Assembly (NCBI RefSeq): GCF_006335115.1
Contig: NZ_VDMJ01000002.1
Span: forward strand, 118,557-182,556
Origin: Streptomyces sp. NP160
Lineage (GTDB): Bacteria > Actinomycetota > Actinomycetes > Actinomycetales > Quadrisphaeraceae
DNA: 64,000 nucleotides
Reading direction: 5' to 3'
Shown here: piece after piece, positions 7,989 through 16,586 of the stretch
How the letters are laid out: every line of letters begins with the position of its first letter
Numbering within the stretch: position 1 is the stretch's first letter
The notes under the pieces: model-generated
Seen by the model: only the letters and a program-made list of their open reading frames with translations
Told to the model about the DNA's origin: nothing
Databases searched by the model: none
Position numbers and translations under genes: made by a program

Positions 7989-8903
7989 GTGGAGCTGCCC
8001 GCAGCACTGGTCGCCGTCCTGGGGCGGGAGCTGGGGCGCTCGCCGGTGGCGGTGACGGCGGCAGCGGGGGTCTACGCGTCGGAGGTGGCCGGCGTCGTCG
8101 TCCTCGACGACGGCGAGGAGGTCTTCGTCAAGGCGTCGCGAGACCCGGAGCGCCGCCACGACCACGAGACCGAAGCACGGATCGGCGCGCTGCTGCCCGC
8201 CGGGCTCGCGACCCCGCGGCTGCGCGGGTGGGCGGTCGACGGCGCGTGGGTGGTGCTGTGGTTCGACGCGCTGCACGCGCACCTGGCTGCGCAGCCGTGG
8301 ACGGCGCACAGCGTCGGGGCTGTCGTCGCCGCGATCGAGCGGCGGACGCGGCTGCTGACACCGAGTCCCGTGGCGCCGCTGCGGTCGGTGCGAGGGATGG
8401 TCGGGCCGGCGTTCACCGTGTGGGGCGATCTGGCCGCCGGGCGCGCGCGAGCGCTGGTCGTGGACGACCTCGACGCGTGGAGCCGCGACCACCTCGACGA
8501 GCTCGCCTCGCTGGAGGCGTCCTGGCCGGCGGCGTCCTCGGGTGAGGTGCTCTGCCACTTCGACCCCCGCACCGACAACTACCTCCTCGACGACGACACG
8601 GGCGCGGTGTGGACGATCGACTGGAGCCGGGGGTGCCTGGCCGCACCGTGGGTGGACCTCGTGACGTTCCTCGTCACCGCCAAGGGCGACGGCCACGACG
8701 CGGCGGCGCTCTTCGCCGCCAGTCCGCTGTCCACGGGAGCAGACGACGGCGCTGTCGACGCGCACCTGGCCGTGCTCGCCGGGTACTGGACCGAGGCGGC
8801 GTTCCGCGCCGCGCCGGGCTGGGACCCTGCGCTGCTCGACTACCAACGCCGCTCGCTGGCAGGGTCGGTCTCGTGGCTGCAGGAGCGGTGGGACCGCCGG
8901 TGA
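7989..8903 (+). CDS. Phosphotransferase (APH/choline-kinase fold) protein
   Basis: 304 residues from GTG 7989. It has the kinase-like order: an N-lobe lysine (EEVFVKASRDPE), then the catalytic loop CHFDPRTDNYLL in place of the usual HGDxxxxN, and the metal-binding TIDWSRGCLAAPWVDLVTFL. The His of the loop is shifted, but Asp and Asn are kept, so activity is plausible. Substrate unknown. It follows arr by 17 bp and may be in the same transcript. Function in drug inactivation is inference from neighbours only. Confidence 0.7.
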   Translation: MELPAALVAVLGRELGRSPVAVTAAAGVYASEVAGVVVLDDGEEVFVKASRDPERRHDHETEARIGALLPAGLATPRLRGWAVDGAWVVLWFDALHAHLAAQPWTAHSVGAVVAAIERRTRLLTPSPVAPLRSVRGMVGPAFTVWGDLAAGRARALVVDDLDAWSRDHLDELASLEASWPAASSGEVLCHFDPRTDNYLLDDDTGAVWTIDWSRGCLAAPWVDLVTFLVTAKGDGHDAAALFAASPLSTGADDGAVDAHLAVLAGYWTEAAFRAAPGWDPALLDYQRRSLAGSVSWLQERWDRR

Positions 8904-8921
8904 GAAGCCTGTGAGCAGCGG

Positions 8922-9788
8922 GTGAGCAGCACCGTGGAGGTGCTCGGCTCGTCGATGGCCTACCGGGAGGCCGGTCGCGGGCCACGCACCGTGGTGCTGC
9001 TGCACGGCAACCCGACGTCGTCGTGGCTGTGGCGGCACGTGCTCGCCCGTGCCGCCGCGGTCGACACCGGCACCCGGTGGGTCGCGCCGGACCTCATCGG
9101 CATGGGCGCCTCGGCCAAGCCCGACCTCGCGTGGACCTTCGAGGACCACGCGGCGCACCTCGACGCGTTCGTCGAGGCGCTGGGCCTCGACGACGTCGTG
9201 CTCGTCGGCCACGACTGGGGCGTCGCGCTGGCGCTCGACCACCTGCGCCGGCACCGGGACCGGGTCCGGGCGGTGGCCTTCATGGAGGGCCACCTGCGCC
9301 CGCTCGCCGGCTGGGAGGACTTCGACGACGGCGGGCGCGACCTCTTCCAGCAGCTGCGCACCCCCGGCGTCGGCGAGCGGATGGTGCTCGAGGAGGACTT
9401 CTTCCTGCGCACCCTGCTGCCCGCGGCGCTGGTGCGGTCCCTCACCGACGACGAGCTGGCCGCCTACCGCACCCCCTACCCCGACGCAGCCTCGCGCCGG
9501 CCGCTCCTCGCGTGGGCGCGGCATGTCCCTGTCGGTGGCGAGCCCGCCGCCGTGGCGACGGCGATGCGGGCGGCGCTCGAGCACCTGCGGACCAGTCCGG
9601 TGCCGAAGGTGCTCCTGCACGCCGCGCCGGGGGTGCTCGTCACCGACCGGACGGTCGCCTGGTGCCGCGAGCACCTCTCCGGTCTGGACGTCGTCGACGT
9701 CGGCGGCCCGGCGGGGCACTTCCTGCCCGAGGACCGGCCCTGGCAGGTCGCCGAGGCGCTGGTGAGCTGGGCGGCCCAGCTCCCCTGA
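8922..9788 (+). CDS. dhaA: Haloalkane dehalogenase, DhaA-like (HLD-II)
   Basis: 288 residues from GTG 8922. This alpha/beta-hydrolase cleaves carbon-halogen bonds hydrolytically. All key positions of subfamily HLD-II can be seen: HGNPTSSWLWR with halide-stabilising Asn30, nucleophile Asp98 and halide-binding Trp99 in VGHDWG, catalytic Glu122 in FMEGHLRP, and His266 in GHFLPED. Length is normal (about 290). The preserved Asn/Trp pair separates it from epoxide hydrolases. It is 18 bp after the kinase gene. The natural substrate is unknown. Confidence 0.85.
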   Translation: MSSTVEVLGSSMAYREAGRGPRTVVLLHGNPTSSWLWRHVLARAAAVDTGTRWVAPDLIGMGASAKPDLAWTFEDHAAHLDAFVEALGLDDVVLVGHDWGVALALDHLRRHRDRVRAVAFMEGHLRPLAGWEDFDDGGRDLFQQLRTPGVGERMVLEEDFFLRTLLPAALVRSLTDDELAAYRTPYPDAASRRPLLAWARHVPVGGEPAAVATAMRAALEHLRTSPVPKVLLHAAPGVLVTDRTVAWCREHLSGLDVVDVGGPAGHFLPEDRPWQVAEALVSWAAQLP

Positions 9789-9854
9789 CACCGCATCCCA
9801 CCGTCCCGGGCGTCACTCGGCGTCTGCGCGGTCGAGCGACGAGGATGGCCCTTC

Positions 9855-10598
9855 GTGGACGGCATCCCCAGCTACGTGGTCACCGGCGCAGCCGGCGGCG
9901 TCGGACGAGCCATCGCCACCCACCTGGCGCGGCGCGGCCACGTCATCGCCCTCGACCTCGCTGACCGCCTGCCCTGGCACCACGACCGCGTCCACCTGCT
10001 CACCGGCGACGCCAGCGACCCCGAGGTCGCTGCCCGGGCCGCCGCGCGTGCCGAGCAGCTAGGCCCGCTAGCCGGGTGGGTGAACAACGCCGCCGTCTTT
10101 GCCGACGCCACCCTGGACAGCGCCCCTGTCGAGCAGGTCCTGGGCGCGATCACCGCCAACCTGGCCCTGGCCGTGGCGGGCTGCGCGGCCGCGGTCCGCC
10201 ACTACTTGGCGCACCAGCGTGGCGGCGCCATCGTCAACGTCTCCTCGCACCAGGCCCAGCGCCCGGTGCGGGGCGCGCTGCCCTACGCCACCGCCAAGGC
10301 TGCCGTCGAAGGCCTGACCCGCGCGGTGGCCGTCGACCACGGACCGCAGGGCATCCGCACCAACGCCGTCTCCCTCGGCTCGATCACCACTGAGCGGTAC
10401 CAGGACTACCGCGCTGAGCACCCCGGCGTCGACGCGCAGATAGCCGCCCTGCACCCGCTGGGCCGCGTCGGGACGCCGGCTGAGGTGGCTGCCGCGGTCG
10501 CGTTCCTGCTCTCCCCGGAGGCCGGGTTCATCAACGGCGCCGTCCTGCCCGTCGACGGAGGCCGCGCCGTCAACGGACCCGACCCCGAAGCCCTCTGA
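9855..10598 (+). CDS. Short-chain dehydrogenase/reductase
   Basis: 247 residues from GTG 9855. A classical SDR: cofactor loop TGAAGGVGRA, NNAA motif (VNNAAVF), catalytic Ser in NVSSHQ, and YATAK supplying Tyr and Lys; the C-terminus has the usual FINGAVLPVDGG. After the second strand the sequence ALDLAD suggests NAD(H) preference because an acidic residue follows the strand. Substrate unknown. It has its own short upstream region and no operon partner. Confidence 0.85.
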   Translation: MDGIPSYVVTGAAGGVGRAIATHLARRGHVIALDLADRLPWHHDRVHLLTGDASDPEVAARAAARAEQLGPLAGWVNNAAVFADATLDSAPVEQVLGAITANLALAVAGCAAAVRHYLAHQRGGAIVNVSSHQAQRPVRGALPYATAKAAVEGLTRAVAVDHGPQGIRTNAVSLGSITTERYQDYRAEHPGVDAQIAALHPLGRVGTPAEVAAAVAFLLSPEAGFINGAVLPVDGGRAVNGPDPEAL

Positions 10599-10745
10599 CC
10601 TGCCGTGCAGCCGCTGACGGACCGGCGACCCCTCGCAGGACGGGGCGGTGCGCCACGACGCGCCGCGGCCGGGCTGCCGGACACCGAGCGGTGGCGGTCG
10701 GGTGGCGAGGCGTCCGGCGCCGGGCGGCCCGACGGGCAGGAAGGG

Positions 10746-11258
10746 TCAGCTCGACGACCTGCGACGGCGGGCCGCCGAGCGCGGCGGCGCGGTCCGCATG
10801 TGCTCGCGCACCGGGCCGAGCAGCTCGGCGAGCGCGCGCACGCCGTCGTCGTCGTCGTCACCGGACAGCGGCGCGAGCAGCAGCTGCTGCACCAGCTCGA
10901 TGTGCCCGGGGAAGACAGCGGCGAGGCGCGCGCGCCCGGCGTCGGTCAGCGTGACGGTGGTGCCGCGCTCGTCCTCGGGTGAGGGCGCGCGCGTGACGAG
11001 TCCGGCCTTCTCGAGCAGGTCCGCCTGGTAGGTGAGGCCGCTGCGGCTGTAGACGACGCCGTCGGCGAGCTCGGTCATGCGCTGGCTGCCGTTCGGTGAG
11101 TCCCCGAGGCGCGCGAGCAGCTGGAACTGCACGTAGCTGAGGTCGCCGGCGTCCTTGAGCTGCTGCTCCACGGCGTGCCGCAGGAGGCTCGCGACGTCCA
11201 TCAGCGCGAAGTACGCCCCCAGCTGCTGGGCGTCGAGCGAGGGCGGCTTCTGCGGCAC
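10746..11258 (-). CDS. MarR family transcriptional regulator
   Basis: 170 residues. The winged helix is clear: LSYVQFQLLARLGDSPNGSQRMTELADGVVYSRSGLTYQADLLEKAGLV followed by the wing PEDERGTTVTLTDAG. Dimerisation helices flank it. The basic tail (RSAARRRRSS) is unusual but short. It is divergent from the oxidoreductase at 11358, and two matching inverted repeats lie between them, so it very likely represses that gene and itself until an inducer, perhaps an electrophile or quinone, is bound. Confidence 0.9.
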   Translation of the reverse strand: MPQKPPSLDAQQLGAYFALMDVASLLRHAVEQQLKDAGDLSYVQFQLLARLGDSPNGSQRMTELADGVVYSRSGLTYQADLLEKAGLVTRAPSPEDERGTTVTLTDAGRARLAAVFPGHIELVQQLLLAPLSGDDDDDGVRALAELLGPVREHMRTAPPRSAARRRRSSS

Positions 11259-11272
11259 GCACCGATCCTACT

Positions 11273-11290
11273 TGCTTCAGATTCGAAGCA
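11273..11290. promoter_or_regulatory. Probable MarR operator 1
   Basis: TGCTTCAGATTCGAAGCA, an 18-bp imperfect palindrome with TGCTTC/GAAGCA arms, 14 bp upstream of the marR-like start. Site 2, read on the other strand, matches it at 16 of 18 bases. Confidence 0.75.
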
Positions 11291-11310
11291 GGTCTACTGT
11301 CATCGTCAAG

Positions 11311-11328
11311 TGCTTCGAATCCGTAGCA
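11311..11328. promoter_or_regulatory. Probable MarR operator 2
   Basis: TGCTTCGAATCCGTAGCA; its reverse complement differs from site 1 at only two positions. It lies 29 bp upstream of the oxidoreductase start. The two sites are 38 bp centre to centre. Confidence 0.75.
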
Positions 11329-11357
11329 CATTCTCCTCCTGAGACGAGGGTCGACCC

Positions 11358-12332
11358 ATGAAGGCTGTCCGCTACTCCCAGTTCGGCGACGCCGACGTCC
11401 TGCACCTCGAGGACGTCGCGGTTCCCGTCCCCGCCGCCGGCCAGGTGCGCGTGCGCGTGGCCGCCACCTCCTTCAACCCCGTCGACGCGAGCATCCGCGC
11501 CGGTGGCATGCAGGGCCCCATCCCCGTGGCGCTCCCCCACACCCCGGGCATCGACGTGGCCGGCACGGTCGACGCCCTGGCTCCCGGCGCCGACCAGGAC
11601 GACGACGGCGGGGCCCGCGGCCCCGTGGCCGTCGGGCGCTCCGTCATCGGCTTCCTCCCGATGACCGGCGCGGGCGCGTCGGCCGAGTTCGCCCTCGCCC
11701 CGGCCGACGCGCTGGTCGCGGCCCCCACCAGCGTCGACCTCGCCGACGCGGCCGCGCTGCCGATCACCGGGCTCACGGCCTGGCAGGCGCTCTTCGAGCA
11801 CGGCGACCTCCAGCGCGGGCAGCGGGTGCTCGTCAACGGCGCCGGCGGTGCGGTCGGGCTGTACGCCGTGCAGCTGGCCGTGGCGGCGGGCGCGCACGTC
11901 ATCGGGGTCGCCGGACCGCGCAGCGCCGAGAGGGTGCGCGCGGCCGGGGCGCACGTGGTGGTCGACAGGAGCTCGCTCGGGTCTTCCGGCGAGCTGGCCG
12001 CGGCGGTCGGTGGGCCCGTCGACCTGGCGCTCAACCTCGCTCCGGTCGAGCCCCAGCAGCTGACGGTGCTCGTGGGGCTGGTCGGCGACGGGGGACGGCT
12101 CGTCAACACCACGGTGTGGATGCCCGCGCCCAGCGACGAGGGCCGCGGGGTGCGGGGTGTCGACATGTTCGTCAGGAGCAACGCCGGTCAGCTGGCCGAG
12201 CTGGTCCGCCGGGTGGACGCGGGAGAGCTGCGCATCGCCGTCGCCGAGCGGGTCGGGCTCGCCGACCTGCCGGCACTGCACGCGCGGGCAGCGGCGGGCG
12301 AGGTGTCGGGCAAGGTCGTCGTCGTCCCCTGA
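11358..12332 (+). CDS. NADP-dependent quinone-oxidoreductase-like MDR enzyme
   Basis: 324 residues from ATG 11358. A zinc-free medium-chain dehydrogenase: N-terminal MKAVRYSQFGDADVL, PHTPGIDVAGTV, GLTAWQALFEHG, the Rossmann loop VNGAGGAVGLYAVQLA, and the C-terminal VSGKVVVVP. No zinc-binding cysteines or HGE motif are present. Such enzymes reduce quinones, enones or aldehydes with NADPH. Divergent transcription from a MarR regulator with two operators between suggests induction by a toxic electrophile. Confidence 0.88.
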   Translation: MKAVRYSQFGDADVLHLEDVAVPVPAAGQVRVRVAATSFNPVDASIRAGGMQGPIPVALPHTPGIDVAGTVDALAPGADQDDDGGARGPVAVGRSVIGFLPMTGAGASAEFALAPADALVAAPTSVDLADAAALPITGLTAWQALFEHGDLQRGQRVLVNGAGGAVGLYAVQLAVAAGAHVIGVAGPRSAERVRAAGAHVVVDRSSLGSSGELAAAVGGPVDLALNLAPVEPQQLTVLVGLVGDGGRLVNTTVWMPAPSDEGRGVRGVDMFVRSNAGQLAELVRRVDAGELRIAVAERVGLADLPALHARAAAGEVSGKVVVVP

Positions 12333-12358
12333 GCCCGGTGGGCACTGCCAGCTCAGGG

Positions 12359-12410
12359 CGGACCGTCAGGTCGTGGAGGCCGGATCCGGCCTCGACGACC
12401 TGACAGTCCG
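12359..12410. terminator. 52-bp near-perfect palindrome between convergent genes
   Basis: Each 26-base half is the reverse complement of the other except at two positions, meeting at a central tccgga-type core (ccggatccgg). It lies 27 bp after one stop and 60 bp before the other, which fits a bidirectional terminator. It is longer than most such hairpins. Confidence 0.7.
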
Positions 12411-12469
12411 GGGAGACCTGACACTGCGAGGCGGCCGACTGCCCATGATCACGGGCGGTCGGGGTGGGG

Positions 12470-13477
12470 TCAGGGGCGGACGTGGACCTTCGGGCCGGGT
12501 CCCGCACCGCGCGGGCGGTGACCGGCCAGGACGTCGAGCACGTCCTCAAGCCCCACCGTCGCCGCCACGAGGGGGCGCGGGTCGACGGCGCCCGAGGCGT
12601 ACGCGGCGACGGTCTCCTCCAGCCCCGGGGAGGCCGACAGCACGCCGACCGCCGTGACGTCCGCGAGCAGCAGCTCGCGGGTGTCGAGCCGCGTGGGCTC
12701 GTGCGCGATGCCGATGAAGACCAGCCGTCCACCGGGCTCCACGAGCGACAGCGCGAGCCCGGGCGCGTCCGTCCCGGTGGAGCAGTCGACGACGGCGTCG
12801 AACGGCAGCTCCGGCAGCTCCTCGCGCGTCCACACGGCCCCGGCGCCGAGCCCGCGGGCGAACTCCAGCGGCGCACCCGGCAGCCCGAGCACGTGGACCT
12901 CCGCGCCGGCCGCGCGCAGGAAGAGGGCCACGAGGCACCCGATGGTGCCGGGCCCGATGACCAGCGCACGGTCACCGGGTCCGACGCCCGCGGCCTGCGC
13001 CGCCCGCAGGGCGTTGCCGCCGGGCTCGACGAGCGCGCCGAGCACCGGGTCCACCGCGTCCGGGAGCGCGTGCAGGGAGCTCGCCGGCACCGCGATCTGC
13101 TCGGCCAGCGCTCCGTCCCGGCCGCCGCGGATGCCCACCTCCTGGCGCTGCTCGCACACGTGCTGGTGGCCGCGCAGGCAGCGCCGGCAGGTGCCGCACC
13201 CGAGCATGGTGTCCCCCATGACGCGCCGACCGAGCCACGCCTCGTCGACACCGCGGCCGACCGACGCCACCGTGCCGCACCACTCGTGGCCGAGCACCAC
13301 GGGGTAGGTCGCGTGACCGGTCTTGAGGTACGTCATCTCGCCGGTGGAGAACTCGACGTCGGTGCCGCAGACGCCGGCCCGCTCGACGTCGACCACCACC
13401 TCACCCGGTCCGGCTACCGGCGCGGGGAGGTCCTGCACGCCGCCCTCGCCGGGACCGGTCAGCACGAACGCGCGCAC
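12470..13477 (-). CDS. Zinc-dependent alcohol/sugar dehydrogenase
   Basis: 335 residues from GTG 13477; the open frame to 13702 overlaps the divergent gene and is not needed. A zinc MDR: catalytic ligands in GVCGTDVEF and LGHEWCGTV, four structural-zinc cysteines in GCGTCRRCLRGHQHVC, and a Rossmann loop VIGPGTIGCL. The structural lobe resembles sorbitol, threonine and glucose dehydrogenases. Its divergent partner is a sugar-acid dehydratase, so oxidation of an aldose or sugar alcohol in a non-phosphorylative route is the best guess. Exact substrate unknown. Confidence 0.82.
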   Translation of the reverse strand: MRAFVLTGPGEGGVQDLPAPVAGPGEVVVDVERAGVCGTDVEFSTGEMTYLKTGHATYPVVLGHEWCGTVASVGRGVDEAWLGRRVMGDTMLGCGTCRRCLRGHQHVCEQRQEVGIRGGRDGALAEQIAVPASSLHALPDAVDPVLGALVEPGGNALRAAQAAGVGPGDRALVIGPGTIGCLVALFLRAAGAEVHVLGLPGAPLEFARGLGAGAVWTREELPELPFDAVVDCSTGTDAPGLALSLVEPGGRLVFIGIAHEPTRLDTRELLLADVTAVGVLSASPGLEETVAAYASGAVDPRPLVAATVGLEDVLDVLAGHRPRGAGPGPKVHVRP

Positions 13478-13550
13478 GCGCGCACCCCCGTCGTCGTCGT
13501 CACACCGAGCAGTAGAGCATCGTGGGCGGGGACGACAGGAGGGGCTCGAC

Positions 13551-15263
13551 GTGGAGCTCAGGAGTTCGCACTGGTACGCGGGCACGGACCGCAACGCCTC
13601 CATCCACCGGGCGTGGATGCGCCGCGGCGTGCCGGGCTCGGCCTTCGAGGGGCGCCCGCAGATCGCCATCGCCAACACCGCCTCCGACCTCACGCCGTGC
13701 AACCGGCACCTGAGCGAGGTGGCGCAGTCGGTGCGCGACGGCGTCTACGAGGCCGGTGGCATCCCGCTGGAGATGCCCGTGGTCTCCCTCGGCGAGACCA
13801 ACGTCCGGCCCACCGCCATGCTCTGGCGGAACATGGCCGCGATGGCCACCGAGGAGCTGCTCCGGGCCAACCCGGTCGACGGCGTCGTGCTGCTCGGCGG
13901 CTGCGACAAGACCGTCCCCGCGCTGCTCATGGCCGCGGCCAGCGTGGACCTGCCGGCCGTCGTCGTCCCCGGCGGGCCGATGCTCACCAGCACCTTCCGC
14001 GGGCAGCCGCTCGGCTGCGGCACCGACACCTGGCGCCTGTCCGAGGAGGTCCGCGCCGGCACGATGAGCCAGGCGGCCTTCCTCGACTCCGAGCGCGCGA
14101 TGATCCGCAGCCGCGGCCACTGCAACACCATGGGCACCGCCTCGACGATGGGGCTGCTCGCCGAGGCGCTCGGGACGACCGTGCCCGGCACGGCCGGCAC
14201 CCCAGCCCCCGACAGCCGCCTGCTGGAGGCCGCGCACACCACCGGCGTGCTCGCCGTCGAGCTGGTCGAGACCGGCCGCCGTCCCAGCGCGCTGCTGACC
14301 CGGGCGTCCTTCCACAACGCGGTGGTGGCGCTCGCGGCGATCGGCGGGTCGACCAACGCCGTCGTCCACCTGCTGGCCATCGCGGGGCGGCTCGGGGTGG
14401 AGCTCACCCTGGACGACGTCGACGCGATCGGGTCCCGCGTGCCCGCCCTGGTGGACCTGCAGCCCGCAGGACGGTTCCTCATGGAGGACCTGCACCGCGC
14501 GGGCGGCTTCCTCGCGGTGCTCCGGGAGGTGGAGGACCTGCTCGACCCGACAGCCCTGACGGTGCTGGGCACACGGCTGGTCGAGCACCTGGGCGAGGCC
14601 GAGGTCTTCGACCGCGAGGTCATCCGCACTCGCTCGGCGCCGCTGCTGGCCGAGGGCGGCATCGCGGTGCTGCGCGGCAACCTCGCCCCCGACGGCGCGA
14701 TCATCAAGCCCGCCGCCGCCTCACCGCACCTGCTGCGCCACCGCGGGCGGGCCGTGGTGTTCGACTCCATCGAGGACTTCCGGGCGCGGGTGGACGACCC
14801 GGACCTCGAGGTGGACGCCGACTCGGTCATGGTGCTGCGCGGGTGCGGCCCGAAGGGCTACCCGGGCATGCCCGAGGTCGCGAACATGCCGCTGCCCACG
14901 AAGCTGCTCGAGCAGGGCGTGCGCGACGTGGTCCGCATCTGCGACGGGCGCATGAGCGGCACCGCGTACGGGACGGTGGTGCTGCACGTGGCGCCGGAGG
15001 CCGCCGCAGGCGGCCCGCTGGCCCGGGTGCGCACCGGTGACTGGGTGGAGCTGGACGTCGCAGAGCGCCGCCTGCACCTCGACGTCGACGACGACGAGCT
15101 CGCGCAGCGCGCCCCGAGCCCGGCCAGCGCGGCGGCGTACGCGGCACCGCGGCGCGGGTGGGAGCGGCTCTACGTCGAGCACGTGCAGCAGGCCGACACC
15201 GGCGCCGACCTCGACTTCCTCGTCGGGTCCAGCGGACCGGACGTCAGCCGGGAGTCGCACTGA
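13551..15263 (+). CDS. IlvD/Edd family dehydratase, probable sugar-acid dehydratase
   Basis: 570 residues from GTG 13551, with AGGAGGGG ending 6 bases upstream. The three Fe-S cysteines are in TPCNRHL, GGCDKTVPA and GHCNTMG; the catalytic-serine region is GRMSGTAYGTVVLHVAPE; the Mg-binding stretches are present. N-terminal SSHWYAG and HRAWMRRGVPGSAFEGRP and the length resemble L-arabinonate/D-xylonate-type dehydratases more than biosynthetic IlvD. It would dehydrate a sugar acid to a 2-keto-3-deoxy acid, next to the dehydrogenase divergently encoded 73 bp away. No dedicated lactonase or aldolase is in the same cluster. Confidence 0.85.
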   Translation: MELRSSHWYAGTDRNASIHRAWMRRGVPGSAFEGRPQIAIANTASDLTPCNRHLSEVAQSVRDGVYEAGGIPLEMPVVSLGETNVRPTAMLWRNMAAMATEELLRANPVDGVVLLGGCDKTVPALLMAAASVDLPAVVVPGGPMLTSTFRGQPLGCGTDTWRLSEEVRAGTMSQAAFLDSERAMIRSRGHCNTMGTASTMGLLAEALGTTVPGTAGTPAPDSRLLEAAHTTGVLAVELVETGRRPSALLTRASFHNAVVALAAIGGSTNAVVHLLAIAGRLGVELTLDDVDAIGSRVPALVDLQPAGRFLMEDLHRAGGFLAVLREVEDLLDPTALTVLGTRLVEHLGEAEVFDREVIRTRSAPLLAEGGIAVLRGNLAPDGAIIKPAAASPHLLRHRGRAVVFDSIEDFRARVDDPDLEVDADSVMVLRGCGPKGYPGMPEVANMPLPTKLLEQGVRDVVRICDGRMSGTAYGTVVLHVAPEAAAGGPLARVRTGDWVELDVAERRLHLDVDDDELAQRAPSPASAAAYAAPRRGWERLYVEHVQQADTGADLDFLVGSSGPDVSRESH

Positions 15264-15771
15264 CGGCCGGCTCGGTCACCTCGATGCTGATCAGCGCCGA
15301 CCCGCGCCTGCCGTCGAAGCACCGGGGCGCCGCGGCGCGCCACTCCGCGTCCTGGGGGGTCCCGTCGCCGGCTCCGTAGCCGCCGGAGAACGTGGCGTCT
15401 CCCACCCGGAGCGTCACGCCGTCGGGCGTGACCACGCTGCTGCCGTCGAGCCCGGGCTGCGTCCCGCGCGGCAGCAGGAGGACGTAGGTGGCGTCGTGGT
15501 CGGCGAACCCCCAGCACCCGCCGTCGAGGAGCACGAGCCTGCCGGCGTACCCCAGCGTCGACACGGTCTCCGGCGGCTGACCGGCGAGGACGACGACGGA
15601 CCCGTCCGACAGCCTCAGCGACGAAGCGCCCGCCGGCTCAGCGGAGGACGACGACGGAGGCGGCGACCCCACCGAGGTGGGTCCCGCTGGCGCTGGCTGC
15701 GCCGCGCTGCACGCCGCCAGCAGCCCCACGGTGCTCAGCGCCACCACCACACGCTCCGCGACGTGCTGCAC
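15244..15771 (-). CDS. Putative lipoprotein of unknown function
   Basis: 175 residues from GTG 15771. The N-terminus is a lipoprotein signal peptide ending in lipobox LLAAC (Cys21), followed by a Ser/Pro-rich spacer to about residue 50 and a small globular domain with Trp, Gly and two Cys (GGCWGF and APRCFDG). Upstream GAGGGGG serves as ribosome site. Probably anchored outside the membrane. No family recognised. Its 3' end overlaps that of the dehydratase by 20 bp on the opposite strand. Confidence 0.65.
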   Translation of the reverse strand: MQHVAERVVVALSTVGLLAACSAAQPAPAGPTSVGSPPPSSSSAEPAGASSLRLSDGSVVVLAGQPPETVSTLGYAGRLVLLDGGCWGFADHDATYVLLLPRGTQPGLDGSSVVTPDGVTLRVGDATFSGGYGAGDGTPQDAEWRAAAPRCFDGRRGSALISIEVTEPAVSATPG

Positions 15772-15876
15772 GCGGGCACCCCCTCGTCGTCGCCGCGGTC
15801 CCACCACCGTCAGACGCCGCCGGTGATCGCCGCGTTGCACCTCCTGCGGGCACGCCCGGCTGGCAGGGTGCCCTCC

Positions 15877-16494
15877 GTGGCCGGGCTCCGCAGCACTCCT
15901 CCCCCGCTCGACCTGTCCGCCGTGCCGCCCGACGTGCGCGCGGCGGTCGAGGCCGCGCTGGCTGGCGCGGAGGTGCCGGTGCACCGCAGCGGGCGCGCGC
16001 TCGGGGTGCTGACCGTGCGGCCGGCGGTGCTCGAGGGCGAGGTGCTCGAGGCGCCCCGGCTGCCCCCGCCGCAGGTGGAGGTGCCCGAGGGGGTGCTGGT
16101 CGTCGCGACCGCGATGCGCCTGTCGCGCGAGGCCCGCCGGCGCCTGGCCGGCTCCTTCGGCCCCGGCTACCTCGTGCTCGACCTGCACGAGGCCCCTGCC
16201 AGCACCGACGTGCTGCTGGTCAACCCCGTCAGCGTGCAGCTCCTGGAGGTGCTGCAGGCGCGCTTCCCGCGGGCGCGCGTGGTGGTCACGGAGATCGAGG
16301 ACCACGAGCTCGGCGTCGACTACGCCGGCCCCGTCGGCCGGGTGCTGCGCGCCGGCGCGTCGGCCTACCTGCCGCCGCGTCCCGTCACCGCGGTGGCCGA
16401 CGGGGTGAGGGCCCACCTGGAAGGCACCACGGCGCCCGCCCTGGAGGCCGCCGCGGTGACGCGCGCCGAGCTCGGCTCAGCCGGTGCTGGCTGA
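15877..16494 (+). CDS. Conserved-looking hypothetical protein
   Basis: 205 residues from GTG 15877 (GTG 15868 also in frame). Soluble, with alternating strands and helices: VLVVATAMRLSREARRRLA, YLVLDLHEAPASTDVLLVNPVSVQLLEVLQARFP, VVVTEIEDHELGVDYAGPVGRVLRAGASAYLPP. This reads as a Rossmann-like alpha/beta protein with a possible regulatory fold, but I do not recognise a family or catalytic motif. Codon bias is fully typical of the window, so the gene is real. Confidence 0.6.
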   Translation: MAGLRSTPPPLDLSAVPPDVRAAVEAALAGAEVPVHRSGRALGVLTVRPAVLEGEVLEAPRLPPPQVEVPEGVLVVATAMRLSREARRRLAGSFGPGYLVLDLHEAPASTDVLLVNPVSVQLLEVLQARFPRARVVVTEIEDHELGVDYAGPVGRVLRAGASAYLPPRPVTAVADGVRAHLEGTTAPALEAAAVTRAELGSAGAG

Positions 16495-16509
16495 GCCGGG
16501 CTCCGGCTC
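16493..16509. terminator. Hairpin overlapping the stop at 16494
   Basis: GAGCCGG-gct-CCGGCTC, a perfect 7-bp stem with a 3-base loop, extendable outward with ggctg/cagcc. It lies between convergent genes. Confidence 0.55.
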
Positions 16510-16586
16510 CCAGCCCGTCGCCGCCCCGCACCGGTCCGACGCACCACCTCACCTCTGCGCTGCCGGCGGGCGTCGCGTGGGGGCCG

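Noticed and set aside
12359..12410. Inverted repeat as transposon end or attachment site
   Set aside because: Single central palindrome between convergent genes, no direct repeats or transposase nearby.
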